DNA from: an uncultured Roseobacter sp.
Lineage (GTDB): Bacteria > Pseudomonadota > Alphaproteobacteria > Rhodobacterales > Rhodobacteraceae
Reading direction: 5' to 3'
DNA length: 64,000 nucleotides
Assembly (NCBI RefSeq): GCF_947488185.1
Contig: NZ_CANKYM010000003.1
Coordinates: forward strand, 570,873-634,872
In this document: positions 42,931-51,081 of the stretch, in pieces
Position numbering within the stretch: the stretch's first letter is position 1
Layout of the letters: every line of letters begins with the position of its first letter
Notes under the pieces: model-generated
Told to the model about the DNA's origin: nothing
The model's database searches: none
Seen by the model: the letters and a program-made list of their open reading frames with translations, nothing else
Program-made: the position numbers and the translations under genes

Positions 42931-43860
42931 ATGTCGCACTGGGTAAGAGCAGTTCTGGAAGAAGCCATCGGTAATGATGCACAGCGACCAGCCCAAGTTA
43001 TGGAGGGGCTGAAAAGGATTTCGCACATCATCGAAGAGTCTGATGCCATCCAGTTTCGCACGGATGACATGGAGGAACTGGCCAACTCGATCAGTGTGTG
43101 CGACAACCTTACTGAGCTTTCGCAGCTTCTTTGGCAGGCTGCGACCAACTCGGGATTCCAGCATTTTTCTCTGTTTGTTGTCGAGCAGGGACGATCCGCA
43201 AACTTTTCATCGCGCATGTGTACGTCATACGGGCAAAATTGGCTTCGGCGACACGAGGAGAAGTCATATCAATTCGTCGATCCAGTCTTTCTGGAAGCAA
43301 AGTCCGGAAATGACAGTTTTCTGTTTAGCGATCTGAGTACGTCATCTCCACTTGTAAGAGAGTTTTGGGATGACAGGGAAGAGCACAATGTCGGGACCAA
43401 GGGAATGTGCTATGCGAGCACACGGCCAAATGGCGCACGTATCGCAGTAACGTTTTCATCTTCGGACAGCGAAGAAAAGTTTAGCGAGAATATCCGGTTT
43501 AACCGTTCGGACCTGGAAGCCGTGGCTCAGCTCGCAATAGAAGGTTTCCAACACTGCGCCTCTTTGACGAACTTAGACGACAATACTCTGTCAGCGCAGG
43601 AACTCCGGTTTCTGCACACTTTGGCTACAAGTTCGCACCCGGCCAGCGCGCTGACAATGAGTTCGCCATATGGAGGGAATAACTCCCTGCAGGTATCAAT
43701 CCGGCGAAAACTGAATGTGGAAACGATCTTTCAAGCGCTGGCAACGGCAAGCGCGAACGGTTGGTTCGACAATTTACCATTTTACTCAGACGACGTTGTG
43801 ACGCCATTTCCCAAGCTGGTAGGTTGGGAAGCTGCAGAAATGGCAGAAACCGACACATGA
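42931..43860 (+). CDS. LuxR-type solo regulator with degenerate DNA-binding domain
   Basis: 309 residues, longer than the usual 240-250. Residues about 60-210 are an autoinducer-binding fold, with the conserved W and Y-D-P pattern in NWLRRHEEKSYQFVDPVFLE. The C-terminal region (about 225-290) lines up with the LuxR helix-turn-helix at LSAQELRFLHTLAT and SLQVSIRRKLNVETIFQALA, but the middle is altered, so DNA binding is uncertain. No luxI-type synthase is in the window. Starts at an ATG with GAAAGAGA upstream. A solo receptor for a signal made elsewhere is the best reading. Confidence 0.7.
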   Translation: MSHWVRAVLEEAIGNDAQRPAQVMEGLKRISHIIEESDAIQFRTDDMEELANSISVCDNLTELSQLLWQAATNSGFQHFSLFVVEQGRSANFSSRMCTSYGQNWLRRHEEKSYQFVDPVFLEAKSGNDSFLFSDLSTSSPLVREFWDDREEHNVGTKGMCYASTRPNGARIAVTFSSSDSEEKFSENIRFNRSDLEAVAQLAIEGFQHCASLTNLDDNTLSAQELRFLHTLATSSHPASALTMSSPYGGNNSLQVSIRRKLNVETIFQALATASANGWFDNLPFYSDDVVTPFPKLVGWEAAEMAETDT

Positions 43861-44073
43861 AACGGTCCTGGCGCCAAAGTACTTCGCAGTAATTGAAGAG
43901 GCCGTCATTGTCTCTACGTTCTTGAGGCCTGGCGTCAAGGGCAGGACCGCGCTGGATGGTCCCAGTGGCGCAAGGTTGCCAGAACAGGGGGCCAAGTCAC
44001 CCATGTCACGAAATTTTAGCTATTATCGGCCAGCGGTCCTTGCCCCTGCCAAAGGGCTGCAATCCTTGCCCGT

Positions 44074-44110
44074 AAAGGAAAAAGGCGGCACCCGGGAGGA
44101 GGGAGCCGCC
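44074..44110 (-). terminator. Terminator ending the CcsR array
   Basis: GGCGGC/GCCGCC close a hairpin (44084-44110) whose loop carries CCTCCTCCC on the minus strand; it is followed there by TTTTTCCTTT. It is both the last CcsR hairpin and the transcript end. Confidence 0.75.
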
Positions 44111-44157
44111 TTCTTTGTCCGCTGCAGCGACTAGGGAGGAGGAAAGCCCCTGCAGCG
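44084..44157 (-). ncRNA. CcsR/cuckoo-type sRNA, third copy
   Basis: Two hairpins in a row: stem CGCTGCA/TGCAGCG (44120-44157) and stem GGCGGC/GCCGCC (44084-44110). Each loop displays CCTCCTCCC, an anti-Shine-Dalgarno sequence (reverse complements at 44134-44142 and 44094-44102). Same two-loop design as the two copies upstream. Ends in the terminator of the transcript. Confidence 0.75.
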
Positions 44158-44193
44158 TATGACAACAAGCCATCTCGGCTTGGGTGTTAGGGA

Positions 44194-44267
44194 CAGCGGC
44201 ATCCGGGAGGAGGATGAATGCCGCTGCCTGGTCACAGACGCCCCAGGGAGGAGGAAAGGCGCGCCTG
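44194..44267 (-). ncRNA. CcsR/cuckoo-type sRNA, second copy
   Basis: Hairpins at 44235-44267 (interrupted stem CAG-CGCC/GGCG-CTG) and 44194-44226 (CAGCGGCAT/ATGCCGCTG), loops with CCTCCTCCC on the minus strand (44246-44254 and 44205-44213). The loop of the second hairpin is identical over about 20 bases to that of the first copy. Confidence 0.78.
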
Positions 44268-44338
44268 ATCTGGTAACCTGTCCCGGCTGCCCGATGGGCC
44301 GGAGGGAGAGGCGCGCATTTTCATGCGCTTTTGTAAGG

Positions 44339-44408
44339 GCGACGACATCCGGGAGGAGGATGAATGCCGTCGCATGTTACAGACACTCTAGGGAGGAGAC
44401 GAATGTCT
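44339..44408 (-). ncRNA. CcsR/cuckoo-type sRNA, first copy
   Basis: Hairpins at 44381-44408 (AGACA/TGTCT, loop motif TCTCCTCCC, one base off) and 44339-44373 (GCGACG/CGTCGC plus CAT/ATG, loop CCTCCTCCC at 44351-44359). Fifteen bases downstream of the DUF1127 stop on the same strand. In Rhodobacter sphaeroides the equivalent RNAs are processed from the DUF1127 (ccaF1) transcript and accumulate under stress. Confidence 0.78.
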
Positions 44409-44423
44409 GATCTATAAACAGGT

Positions 44424-44660
44424 TCACTTACCTGCGTATTTTTCCGCTGCTTCCAACGCCAGGCCGCGGATCATCGACCGGGACAGGCCCAGATCGTTCA
44501 GGTCGCGGTCGTTCAGCTGCGCCAGTTCGTTATACGTCTCACGGTACACGCGATATGTCGCATAGCGTTGCGCGGCAGCCTGAAGCAGGTTCGCGGTTGC
44601 AGCCAGCGCCCGTTCAATCAGGCTGGTGGATGCGGAATTCGTTTGTGTGTAGTAGGCCAT
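44424..44660 (-). CDS. DUF1127 protein, CcaF1-like
   Basis: 78 residues. The C-terminal DUF1127 motif is clear: VYRETYNELAQLNDRDLNDL then GLSRSMIRGLALEAA. GAGG lies eight bases before the ATG. It is followed on the same strand by three two-hairpin RNAs with CCTCCTCCC loops, the arrangement of RSP_6037 (CcaF1) and CcsR1-4 in R. sphaeroides, where CcaF1 is a small RNA-binding protein that affects sRNA maturation. Orthology is inferred from motif and neighbourhood. Confidence 0.9.
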   Translation of the reverse strand: MAYYTQTNSASTSLIERALAATANLLQAAAQRYATYRVYRETYNELAQLNDRDLNDLGLSRSMIRGLALEAAEKYAGK

Positions 44661-44702
44661 TTGTTGTGCCTCATCTTTCGTTCGTCGTTCTGTTGTGACC
44701 CA

Positions 44703-44730
44703 TATTTAAGCTTATGCTGCGACTGCACAA
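44703..44730 (-). promoter_or_regulatory. Candidate promoter of the DUF1127/CcsR transcript
   Basis: On the minus strand TTGTGC (44730-44725) and TAAATA (44708-44703) are 16 bases apart, about 43 bases before the ATG. The homologous locus is under heat-shock type sigma factors (RpoHI/RpoHII); the match here is only approximate. A TGCTGCATAGCAGCA inverted repeat lies just upstream (44746-44760). Confidence 0.35.
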
Positions 44731-44883
44731 TAGACAGCTAAACAATGCTGCTATGCAGCAAATGCATGGGCGACCTAGCGTAAATTTATGCGTGTTGCTA
44801 TAGGGTTAAGCAGTTATTGACCCTAAATACTGTTAGCGGAAACAGGCGCTTACCAAAACGGCGCATATGAGGAGAAATTGAGC

Positions 44884-45957
44884 ATGTCTGTAACGAAGGC
44901 CGAAATTGAGGCAGCGCTGGCGCGTGTGGCGTTACCGGATGGCAAGAGCCTTATTGAACATGATTTGATTCGTGCCCTGACCATTCACGGCGGTACTGTG
45001 AAGTTCGTGATCGAGGCGTCCAGCCCGGAGGTCGCGCGCCAGATGGGGCCACTCCGCGATGCTGCCGAGCAGATTGTGCGGGAGCTGCCGGGGGTTGAGA
45101 CAGCCTCGGTCGCGCTGACCGCCCATGGTCCGGCGGAGAAAAAGCCCGCGCCGCCCAGCCTCAAGATCGGCGGGCACCCGAAACCGCAGGCAGGGCCGAC
45201 CAAGCCAAGTGGGGTGAAACGCATTCTCGCCATCGGCTCTGGCAAGGGCGGGGTGGGCAAATCCACGGTATCGTCGAACCTCGCGGTGGCACTGGCGCGG
45301 GCGGGCCGCAAGGTGGGGCTGCTCGACGCTGATATATACGGTCCCTCCCAACCGCGCATGATGGGGGTGAACAAACGCCCCGCGTCGCCCGACGGCAAGA
45401 CGATCATCCCGCTGCACGCCCATGGGGTCACGCTGATGTCCATCGGCTTCATGCTGGAGGAGGGCAAGGCGGTGGTCTGGCGCGGGCCGATGCTCATGGG
45501 CGCGCTGCAGCAGATGCTGGGGCAGGTGGAATGGGGGGAGTTGGACATCCTGCTCGTCGATTTGCCGCCGGGCACGGGGGATGTGCAGCTGACGCTTTGT
45601 ACCAAGAGTGAGTTGACCGGGGCGATCGTCGTCTCCACCCCGCAGGACGTGGCCCTTATAGATGCCCGCAAGGCGCTCGATATGTTCGACACGCTGAAGA
45701 CGCCGGTGCTGGGGCTGATCGAGAACATGTCGATGTTCGTCTGCCCCGATTGCGGGTCTGAGCATCAGATCTTCGGGCAGGGTGGTGTGGCCGCCGAAGC
45801 AAAGAAACTGGGTGTGCCTCTCTTGGGCGCACTGCCGATCGATCTGGACACACGCCTTGCGGGCGACGGTGGCACACCCGTGGCTGCTGGTGACGGGGCG
45901 ATGGCTGAGGCCTACGCGCGTATCGCCGAGGGTCTGATCAAGGGAGGCATGGCCTGA
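44884..45957 (+). CDS. apbC: Mrp/ApbC-type iron-sulfur carrier ATPase
   Basis: 357 residues from ATG 44884 (GAGGAGA eight bases upstream; the TTG two codons earlier is unlikely). An N-terminal FeS_assembly_P/DUF59 domain (1-90), then a P-loop NTPase: GSGKGGVGKSTVSSNLAVAL at about 118-137, DADIYGPSQPRMMG, VDLPPGTGDVQLT and the cluster-binding CPDCG near 286. It carries 4Fe-4S clusters to target proteins. Confidence 0.94.
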   Translation: MSVTKAEIEAALARVALPDGKSLIEHDLIRALTIHGGTVKFVIEASSPEVARQMGPLRDAAEQIVRELPGVETASVALTAHGPAEKKPAPPSLKIGGHPKPQAGPTKPSGVKRILAIGSGKGGVGKSTVSSNLAVALARAGRKVGLLDADIYGPSQPRMMGVNKRPASPDGKTIIPLHAHGVTLMSIGFMLEEGKAVVWRGPMLMGALQQMLGQVEWGELDILLVDLPPGTGDVQLTLCTKSELTGAIVVSTPQDVALIDARKALDMFDTLKTPVLGLIENMSMFVCPDCGSEHQIFGQGGVAAEAKKLGVPLLGALPIDLDTRLAGDGGTPVAAGDGAMAEAYARIAEGLIKGGMA

Positions 45958-45966
45958 TTTGGCGGG

Positions 45967-46728
45967 CTACGCCAGTTCCCGTTTTTCGATCAGATATCCG
46001 TATAGCGTGCTGAGTAGGCTGAGTGTGACCAGTATCTGGAAAAAAGACAGCAGGACCTGAACCGCGATTCCGGTCAGCGGCATGGCCCACACAAACTGAA
46101 CCAGGGCTATGTTCAACAGGATATTCAGCACGGCGATGATGAGGATTACCCGGATCAATACAAATGAGACGGATGCTGTTGCTTTCCAACTGTCGATCAT
46201 GCTCAGTCGTGCGTTGATCGCTATTGCGGGCAGGATCAAGCCAATCCGTATCAAGACCCAGGATATGAGAAGTGTCAGGACCAGACCAATCGCGATCCCG
46301 GCTCCAAGTCGCCCCTGCGCAAAGGGGTCGAGGAGGGCTGTCGTCGCCGAGCCAATGACAAAGCCCGCAGCCAAGTACATTGGCAAGACGATCAGGCCAA
46401 TGAAGATCGTAGCGAAAAAGTAGCGGCCGTAGGCGGATGGTTTTGGCCGCATGATAAGGGCTCTGTCATCGCCCTGCAGGAGAGCATAGCGATGCCACAT
46501 CACAGCGATCAGAATACTGGCAAAAATCGTTGCCACGAACTGTAGCAGTAGTGCGAGCGAGAAAAACGAACTTGACTGCATGGCGGCATCCGAAAAGACC
46601 AGACGACCAAAAAGAAAAAATGCTGCAACGAAGGTGAGTGTTCCCGGGGCTGTGACTACCAGGGTCTGCCAGGGGCTCGAAAAAATCAGCCCGAAGGTGT
46701 GGCGCAATATAGCGATGTCAGTTTTCAT
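45967..46728 (-). CDS. Polytopic membrane protein
   Basis: 253 residues from ATG 46728, preceded by GAGGAT; the frame extends 22 codons further without a better start. Six hydrophobic segments, the last forming long Ile/Leu/Val helices, with short charged loops (HRYALLQGDDRALIMRPKPS). It resembles glycerophosphodiester-phosphodiesterase-type membrane domains or DUF975-like proteins in general plan only. Convergent with apbC. Confidence 0.7.
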   Translation of the reverse strand: MKTDIAILRHTFGLIFSSPWQTLVVTAPGTLTFVAAFFLFGRLVFSDAAMQSSSFFSLALLLQFVATIFASILIAVMWHRYALLQGDDRALIMRPKPSAYGRYFFATIFIGLIVLPMYLAAGFVIGSATTALLDPFAQGRLGAGIAIGLVLTLLISWVLIRIGLILPAIAINARLSMIDSWKATASVSFVLIRVILIIAVLNILLNIALVQFVWAMPLTGIAVQVLLSFFQILVTLSLLSTLYGYLIEKRELA

Positions 46729-47108
46729 ACTAGAATCCTCGTGACCGGTTTCACACGTTATCCCGCGCTTTCTGCCGGGCGTTTGGATTGCCATGGGACA
46801 TCATGGGACATGATGCGTCTGCGCGGTCAGTAGGGTCTGGCACGGCGTTGGAGGAGATCGCGAATCAAAAAAAAAGTCTTGATATTAGGGAATTTGATGG
46901 AACAAAAAGGAAACAAAAGGAGAGTGTGAGGCAGGGTTGCAAAATTGTTGGGATATTAGGGGAAATTTTTGTGAAGCAGAGGGTCTACTATATATAGTGT
47001 TTGGCTGAGCCATATTGTCAACTTGTGGAAGACTTTACCTGCCAACTCCTCTTGCATCTGTTGTTTGTTAACGCCAAAAGAGGAAAATTAGAGATTTGCT
47101 AACTAAAA
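46729..47108 (+). other. AT-rich noncoding stretch upstream of the mraZ leader
   Basis: No convincing gene: the ORF at 46788-46997 has poor composition. TTGTGA (46967) and TATATA, 16 bases later, form a possible promoter next to the palindrome ACTATATATAGT. This DNA is markedly AT-rich between GC-rich genes. Confidence 0.35.
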
Positions 47109-47143
47109 ATCCCTTGCTATCCCATACTTTCCCGCTGTATCCC
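47109..47143 (+). promoter_or_regulatory. MraZ operator (four boxes) and mraZ promoter
   Basis: ATCCC, ATCCC, TTCCC and ATCCC begin at 47109, 47119, 47129 and 47139, exactly 10 bases apart. On the other strand these read GGGAN separated by five bases, the known arrangement of MraZ boxes, which MraZ uses for autorepression. TTGCTA (47114-47119) and TATCCC (47138-47143), 18 bases apart, could be the -35 and -10 elements, so the repeats would cover the promoter. Confidence 0.75.
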
Positions 47144-47149
47144 TATTGC

Positions 47150-47361
47150 ATCAGATGAGAACGAGACCGGGGCAGCAAACGACCCCACGCAAATAAAAAC
47201 TCTAGCAGGTTTCATACAGGCACCTCGCTTTCATCCGACCAAGAGATCCGGCGCGCGAGCGAGCAGACATCCCCCCAGGTGGCGCGCGCAGCTGGACTTC
47301 CCCGCAGATGCGGGACGAGGGCGGCGGGTTGATCAGTGGCAGCAGATCAACCCGCCGTTTC
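47150..47361 (+). ncRNA. UpsM-like sRNA in the mraZ leader
   Basis: Between the MraZ boxes and mraZ lies a leader of about 270 bases ending in a strong hairpin. R. sphaeroides has the abundant sRNA UpsM (about 206 nt) in precisely this place, with a leader of about 268 nt. Here the expected transcription start (about 47150) to the end of the hairpin is about the same length. Ends are estimates. Confidence 0.6.
47323..47356 (+). terminator. Strong hairpin closing the mraZ leader RNA
   Basis: GGCGGGTTGATC (47323-47334) pairs perfectly with GATCAACCCGCC (47345-47356) around a ten-base loop, followed by GTTTCCATTTC. A 12-base stem with a weak T-rich tail, fitting partial termination that lets some transcription continue into mraZ. 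Confidence 0.65.
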
Positions 47362-47422
47362 CATTTCACGGCAGGGGGATAGGCGTCAATCTTAAAGTGG
47401 CGTCAAAGATTGGGATAAGGCA

Positions 47423-47926
47423 GTGAGCCGCAGGTTCAGAGGCGAAAGCCATCACAAGGTCGACACCAAGGGGCGGGTCTCTATCCCAGCCTCTTTTCGC
47501 CGTGTGATCGAGGCCGCCGATCCCAATTGGTCCTCCGGTGACGCCCCGGAACTGGTCATCGTCTACGGCGATCACCGCCGCAACTACCTGGAATGCTACA
47601 CGATCGAGGCCATCAACGAGGTGGACGACAAGATCGACGCACTGCCGCGCGGCGCGATGGAGCGCAAGATGCTCCAGCGTCTCTTTCACGGACAGTCTTT
47701 CCCAACCTCTGTCGACGAAACCGGGCGTCTGGTGCTGCCTGCGAAGCTGCGCAACAAGATTGAGCTGGACGGCGAGGCGTTTTTCATCGCCGCCGGTGAT
47801 ACCTTCCAGATCTGGAAGCCCGAGACCTATGAGGCGGAGGAAGCGGCCAAGACCGAGGCCTGGCTCGATGAATTGCCGGATGATTTCGATCCGCTGGTCT
47901 TCCTGGATTCCAAGCAAGGGGAGTGA
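47423..47926 (+). CDS. mraZ: Transcriptional regulator MraZ
   Basis: 167 residues starting with GTG. Two AbrB-like SpoVT units: SHHKVDTKGRVSIPASFRRV and TSVDETGRLVLPAKLRNKIE, each with the DxxGR core. MraZ binds the repeats upstream of its own gene and controls the dcw cluster. The C-terminus is slightly extended and acidic. Confidence 0.95.
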   Translation: MSRRFRGESHHKVDTKGRVSIPASFRRVIEAADPNWSSGDAPELVIVYGDHRRNYLECYTIEAINEVDDKIDALPRGAMERKMLQRLFHGQSFPTSVDETGRLVLPAKLRNKIELDGEAFFIAAGDTFQIWKPETYEAEEAAKTEAWLDELPDDFDPLVFLDSKQGE

Positions 47927-47929
47927 GCC

Positions 47930-48922
47930 ATGGCTGCTGCGGCCTCCTCTGACACATCCGCCCCCCATATTCCCGTCCTGTTGCCCGCCATTCTGAGGGC
48001 GGTGGCGCCGGTGACCGGTGTCTGGCTGGACGGCACCTTTGGCGCGGGCGGGTATACGCGCGGGTTCCTTGAGGCGGGCGCTGAACGGGTGATTGCGGTG
48101 GACCGCGATCCGCTGGCGTTCGAGATGGCTGCGGATTGGGCGGCTGACTACGGGGGTCGGCTGACGCAGCAGCACGGTGTTTTCTCGAAAATGGACGAAT
48201 ATGCCAGCGATCTCGATGGGATCGTGCTCGATCTGGGCGTGTCCTCAATGCAGCTGGATCAGGCGGAGCGGGGATTTTCCTTCATGCGCGACGGGCCTTT
48301 GGACATGCGCATGAGCCAGGATGGCCCGTCCGCCGCCGACATTGTGAACGAGACGGATGAAGCGACCCTGGCCAACATCCTGTTCCAATACAGCGAGGAA
48401 CGCGCCAGCCGCCGGATTGCAAAAGCCATTCTGCGCGCGCGTGAACAGGACCCAATCACGACGACCTTGCGCCTTGCGGGCATCATCGAGGGCTGTCTGC
48501 CGCGCGCCAAGCCCGGTCAGTCGCACCCCGCCACGCGCAGTTTTCAGGCGCTGCGGATCGCAGTGAACAATGAATATGGTGAGCTGTTTCAGGGGCTCAT
48601 GGCGGCGGAGCGCGCGCTCAAGCCCGGCGGGCAATTGGCCGTTGTCACCTTCCATTCGGTCGAGGACCGCATGGTCAAACGCTTCCTGACCGCGCGGGCA
48701 GGGACGGGCGGCAATGCCAACAGATATGCCCCGGAACAGGAAAAGGCCCCACCGGCCTTCACGCTCAAATCGCGCAAGGCAATCGCGGCGGATGCAGAAG
48801 AGATTGCGCGTAACCCGCGGGCCCGGTCGGCCAAGCTGCGGGTGGCGGTCCGCACGGATGCCCCGGCGGGCGAGGTCGACGCAAAATCCATCGGCATGCC
48901 GATGGTCAAGGAGGTGAGTTAA
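47930..48922 (+). CDS. rsmH: 16S rRNA m4C1402 methyltransferase RsmH
   Basis: 330 residues. [20 protein letters not shown] and [19 protein letters not shown] form the SAM site; [24 protein letters not shown] and [16 protein letters not shown] are family motifs. Methylates N4 of C1402 in 16S rRNA. Three bases after mraZ; its stop overlaps the ftsL ATG (TAATG). Confidence 0.96.
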   Translation: MAAAASSDTSAPHIPVLLPAILRAVAPVTGVWLDGTFGAGGYTRGFLEAGAERVIAVDRDPLAFEMAADWAADYGGRLTQQHGVFSKMDEYASDLDGIVLDLGVSSMQLDQAERGFSFMRDGPLDMRMSQDGPSAADIVNETDEATLANILFQYSEERASRRIAKAILRAREQDPITTTLRLAGIIEGCLPRAKPGQSHPATRSFQALRIAVNNEYGELFQGLMAAERALKPGGQLAVVTFHSVEDRMVKRFLTARAGTGGNANRYAPEQEKAPPAFTLKSRKAIAADAEEIARNPRARSAKLRVAVRTDAPAGEVDAKSIGMPMVKEVS

Positions 48923-49284
48923 TGCGAACGGTTCTGTATATTCTGACCACCTTGGCCGTGATCGGGTTGGCGTTCTGGGCCTATCGGGAAAACTATGCCA
49001 CACAGGCGGCGCTGGCGGATACCCGCGCGCTGCGGCTGGACATTCGCGAAGCACACGAACGGCTGGCGGTGCTGCGCGCCGAATGGGCCTATCTGAACCG
49101 GCCCGACCGTCTCCGCGATCTGGCGGAGATCAACTTTGACCGGCTTGGCCTGTTGGAATTGCGCCCAGAGCAGTTCGGCCTTGTGGGGCAGGTGGCCTAT
49201 CCGCCCGATCCACTGCTGCCGATCACCAATCCAGTGGATGTCTCCAGCCTCGCCGGTGATGTGACCGAGGAGAGCCGCCCATGA
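48922..49284 (+). CDS. ftsL: Cell division protein FtsL
   Basis: 120 residues, bitopic: one membrane helix at about 4-20 (VLYILTTLAVIGLAFWAY) and a periplasmic coiled coil (LRLDIREAHERLAVLRAEWA, YLNRPDRLRDLAE), typical of FtsL. Part of the FtsQLB complex that activates FtsWI. Overlaps both neighbours (TAATG and ATGA). Confidence 0.88.
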   Translation: MRTVLYILTTLAVIGLAFWAYRENYATQAALADTRALRLDIREAHERLAVLRAEWAYLNRPDRLRDLAEINFDRLGLLELRPEQFGLVGQVAYPPDPLLPITNPVDVSSLAGDVTEESRP

Positions 49285-51062
49285 TCCGGACACCCCTGCG
49301 CCCGCTGGCGCGCATTCTTGATGCCCGCGCCAAGGGGGAGAACCCCGACGCTATTGAGCGGGAAAACATCCGCATCCGGCACGAGCAGATGCGCGATCAG
49401 TCCCGCCAGCGCGCCGAAGGGCGCTTGCTGGTGCTGGGGCTCTTCTTCGTGGTGGCTTTCGGCGTGATCGGTGCCCGCATGGGGCTTTTGGCGACAGCCG
49501 AGCCGACGGAGCCGCGTGTTGAGGCGCCGGGCGCCCGGATCCACGCCAGCCGCGCGGATATCGTCGACCGGCACGGGCGCTTGCTGGCCACGAATTTCGA
49601 GACGCATTCCCTTTATGCGCAACCACCGCAGATGGTCGATCCTGCGCATTCGGCACGTGAATTGGCGCGTGTCTTCCCTGACTTGGATGAAAAAGACATG
49701 CTGGAAGACTTTACCGGCAAGCGCAAATTCATCTGGATCAAGCGCAAGATCAGCCCGGAACAGATGCAGGCGGTGCATGAGATCGGCGATCCGGGCCTGC
49801 TCTTTGGCGCACGCGACATGCGGCTTTATCCCAATGGTCGCTTGGCCGCGCATGTGCTGGGCGGGGCCAGCTATGGGCGCGAAGGGGTGCATGCCGCCGA
49901 GGTGATTGGCGTCGCCGGGGTCGAGAAGTATTTTGACGATCATCTGCGCGATCCTGCCAATGGCAACCAGCCGCTGGAACTATCGCTCGACCTGACTGTG
50001 CAGGCCGCGGCCGAGCGTGTGCTCTATGGTGGCATGAAGCTGATGAACGCCAAGGGCGCGACCTCCATCCTGATGGATGTCCACACCGGCGAAGTCGTCA
50101 GTGTTGTGTCCCTACCCAGCTTCGATCCCAACAACCGTCCGCGTCCGGCGGTCACCGGCGATGCCTCGGATAGCCCGCTCTTTAACCGCTCGGTGCAGGG
50201 CGTCTATGAGTTGGGCTCGACCTTCAAGATTTTTGCGGTCGCACAGGCGCTCGATTTGGGGCTGGTCAGCCCCGATACGGTGATCGACACCAAGGGGCCG
50301 CTGCGTTGGGGCAAATTCCGCATCCGTGATTTCCGCCACTACGGCAACGCGATGACCGTCTCCAAGATTATCGAGAAAAGTTCCAACATCGGCACCGCCC
50401 GCCTTGCCCAGCAGATCGGCGTGGAGCGGCAGCGGGATTTCATGGGCACCATGGGCATGCTGGAGGCCACGGGTTTCGAGATTGTCGAGGCGGCGACGGG
50501 CAAACCGCTGCTGCCCAAGAATTGGTCCGAACTCAGTACAATGACCATTTCCTACGGGCACGGGCTGTCGATATCCCCGATGCACCTCGCGGCGGGATAT
50601 GCGGCGATTGCCAATGGCGGCCTGAAGGTGCAACCGACGATCCTCAAGCAGGATGGGCCGCAGGCCGGGGAACGGGTGATTTCCGAACGTTCTGCCGGTG
50701 CTGCGCGCAAGATGCTGCGGCGGGTGGTGACCGAGGGCACCGCCAGCTTTGGCGATGTCGCGGGGTATGCCGTGGGTGGCAAGACCGGTACGGCGGATAA
50801 ACCGCGCCCGCAGGGCGGGTATTACGAGGAGAAGGTGATCGCGACATTTGCCTCAATCTTCCCGGCACATGACCCGCGTTATGTGCTGATCGTGACGCTG
50901 GACGAGGCCGTGGACACCACCGGTGAAAAACCGCGCCGCACCGCCGGCTGGACCGCCGTGCCCGTGGCGGCGGAGATGATCAAACGCATCGCCCCGCTGC
51001 TGGGTCTCAGGCCAACCGTTGAACCTGCTGTGCTTACCGATGTAAAGCTCACCCGGAACTGA
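49281..51062 (+). CDS. ftsI: Division peptidoglycan transpeptidase FtsI (PBP3)
   Basis: 593 residues. A cytoplasmic N-terminus, a membrane helix at about 50-70 (LLVLGLFFVVAFGVIGARMG), the PBP dimerisation domain and the transpeptidase domain with STFK (catalytic Ser about 312), SSN (about 368) and KTG (about 500). Crosslinks septal peptidoglycan together with FtsW. Confidence 0.96.
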   Translation: MIRTPLRPLARILDARAKGENPDAIERENIRIRHEQMRDQSRQRAEGRLLVLGLFFVVAFGVIGARMGLLATAEPTEPRVEAPGARIHASRADIVDRHGRLLATNFETHSLYAQPPQMVDPAHSARELARVFPDLDEKDMLEDFTGKRKFIWIKRKISPEQMQAVHEIGDPGLLFGARDMRLYPNGRLAAHVLGGASYGREGVHAAEVIGVAGVEKYFDDHLRDPANGNQPLELSLDLTVQAAAERVLYGGMKLMNAKGATSILMDVHTGEVVSVVSLPSFDPNNRPRPAVTGDASDSPLFNRSVQGVYELGSTFKIFAVAQALDLGLVSPDTVIDTKGPLRWGKFRIRDFRHYGNAMTVSKIIEKSSNIGTARLAQQIGVERQRDFMGTMGMLEATGFEIVEAATGKPLLPKNWSELSTMTISYGHGLSISPMHLAAGYAAIANGGLKVQPTILKQDGPQAGERVISERSAGAARKMLRRVVTEGTASFGDVAGYAVGGKTGTADKPRPQGGYYEEKVIATFASIFPAHDPRYVLIVTLDEAVDTTGEKPRRTAGWTAVPVAAEMIKRIAPLLGLRPTVEPAVLTDVKLTRN

Positions 51063-51081
51063 GCCGGAAAAGGCGGAGCCG

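Noticed and set aside
44084..44408. Repeated GGGAGGAGG looked like a CRISPR or direct-repeat array
   Set aside because: Units have different stems, uneven spacing and no spacers; they fit CcsR hairpins behind a DUF1127 gene.
46800..47422. Possible RNase P RNA upstream of mraZ
   Set aside because: The conserved RNase P core sequences are not present; the leader fits UpsM instead.
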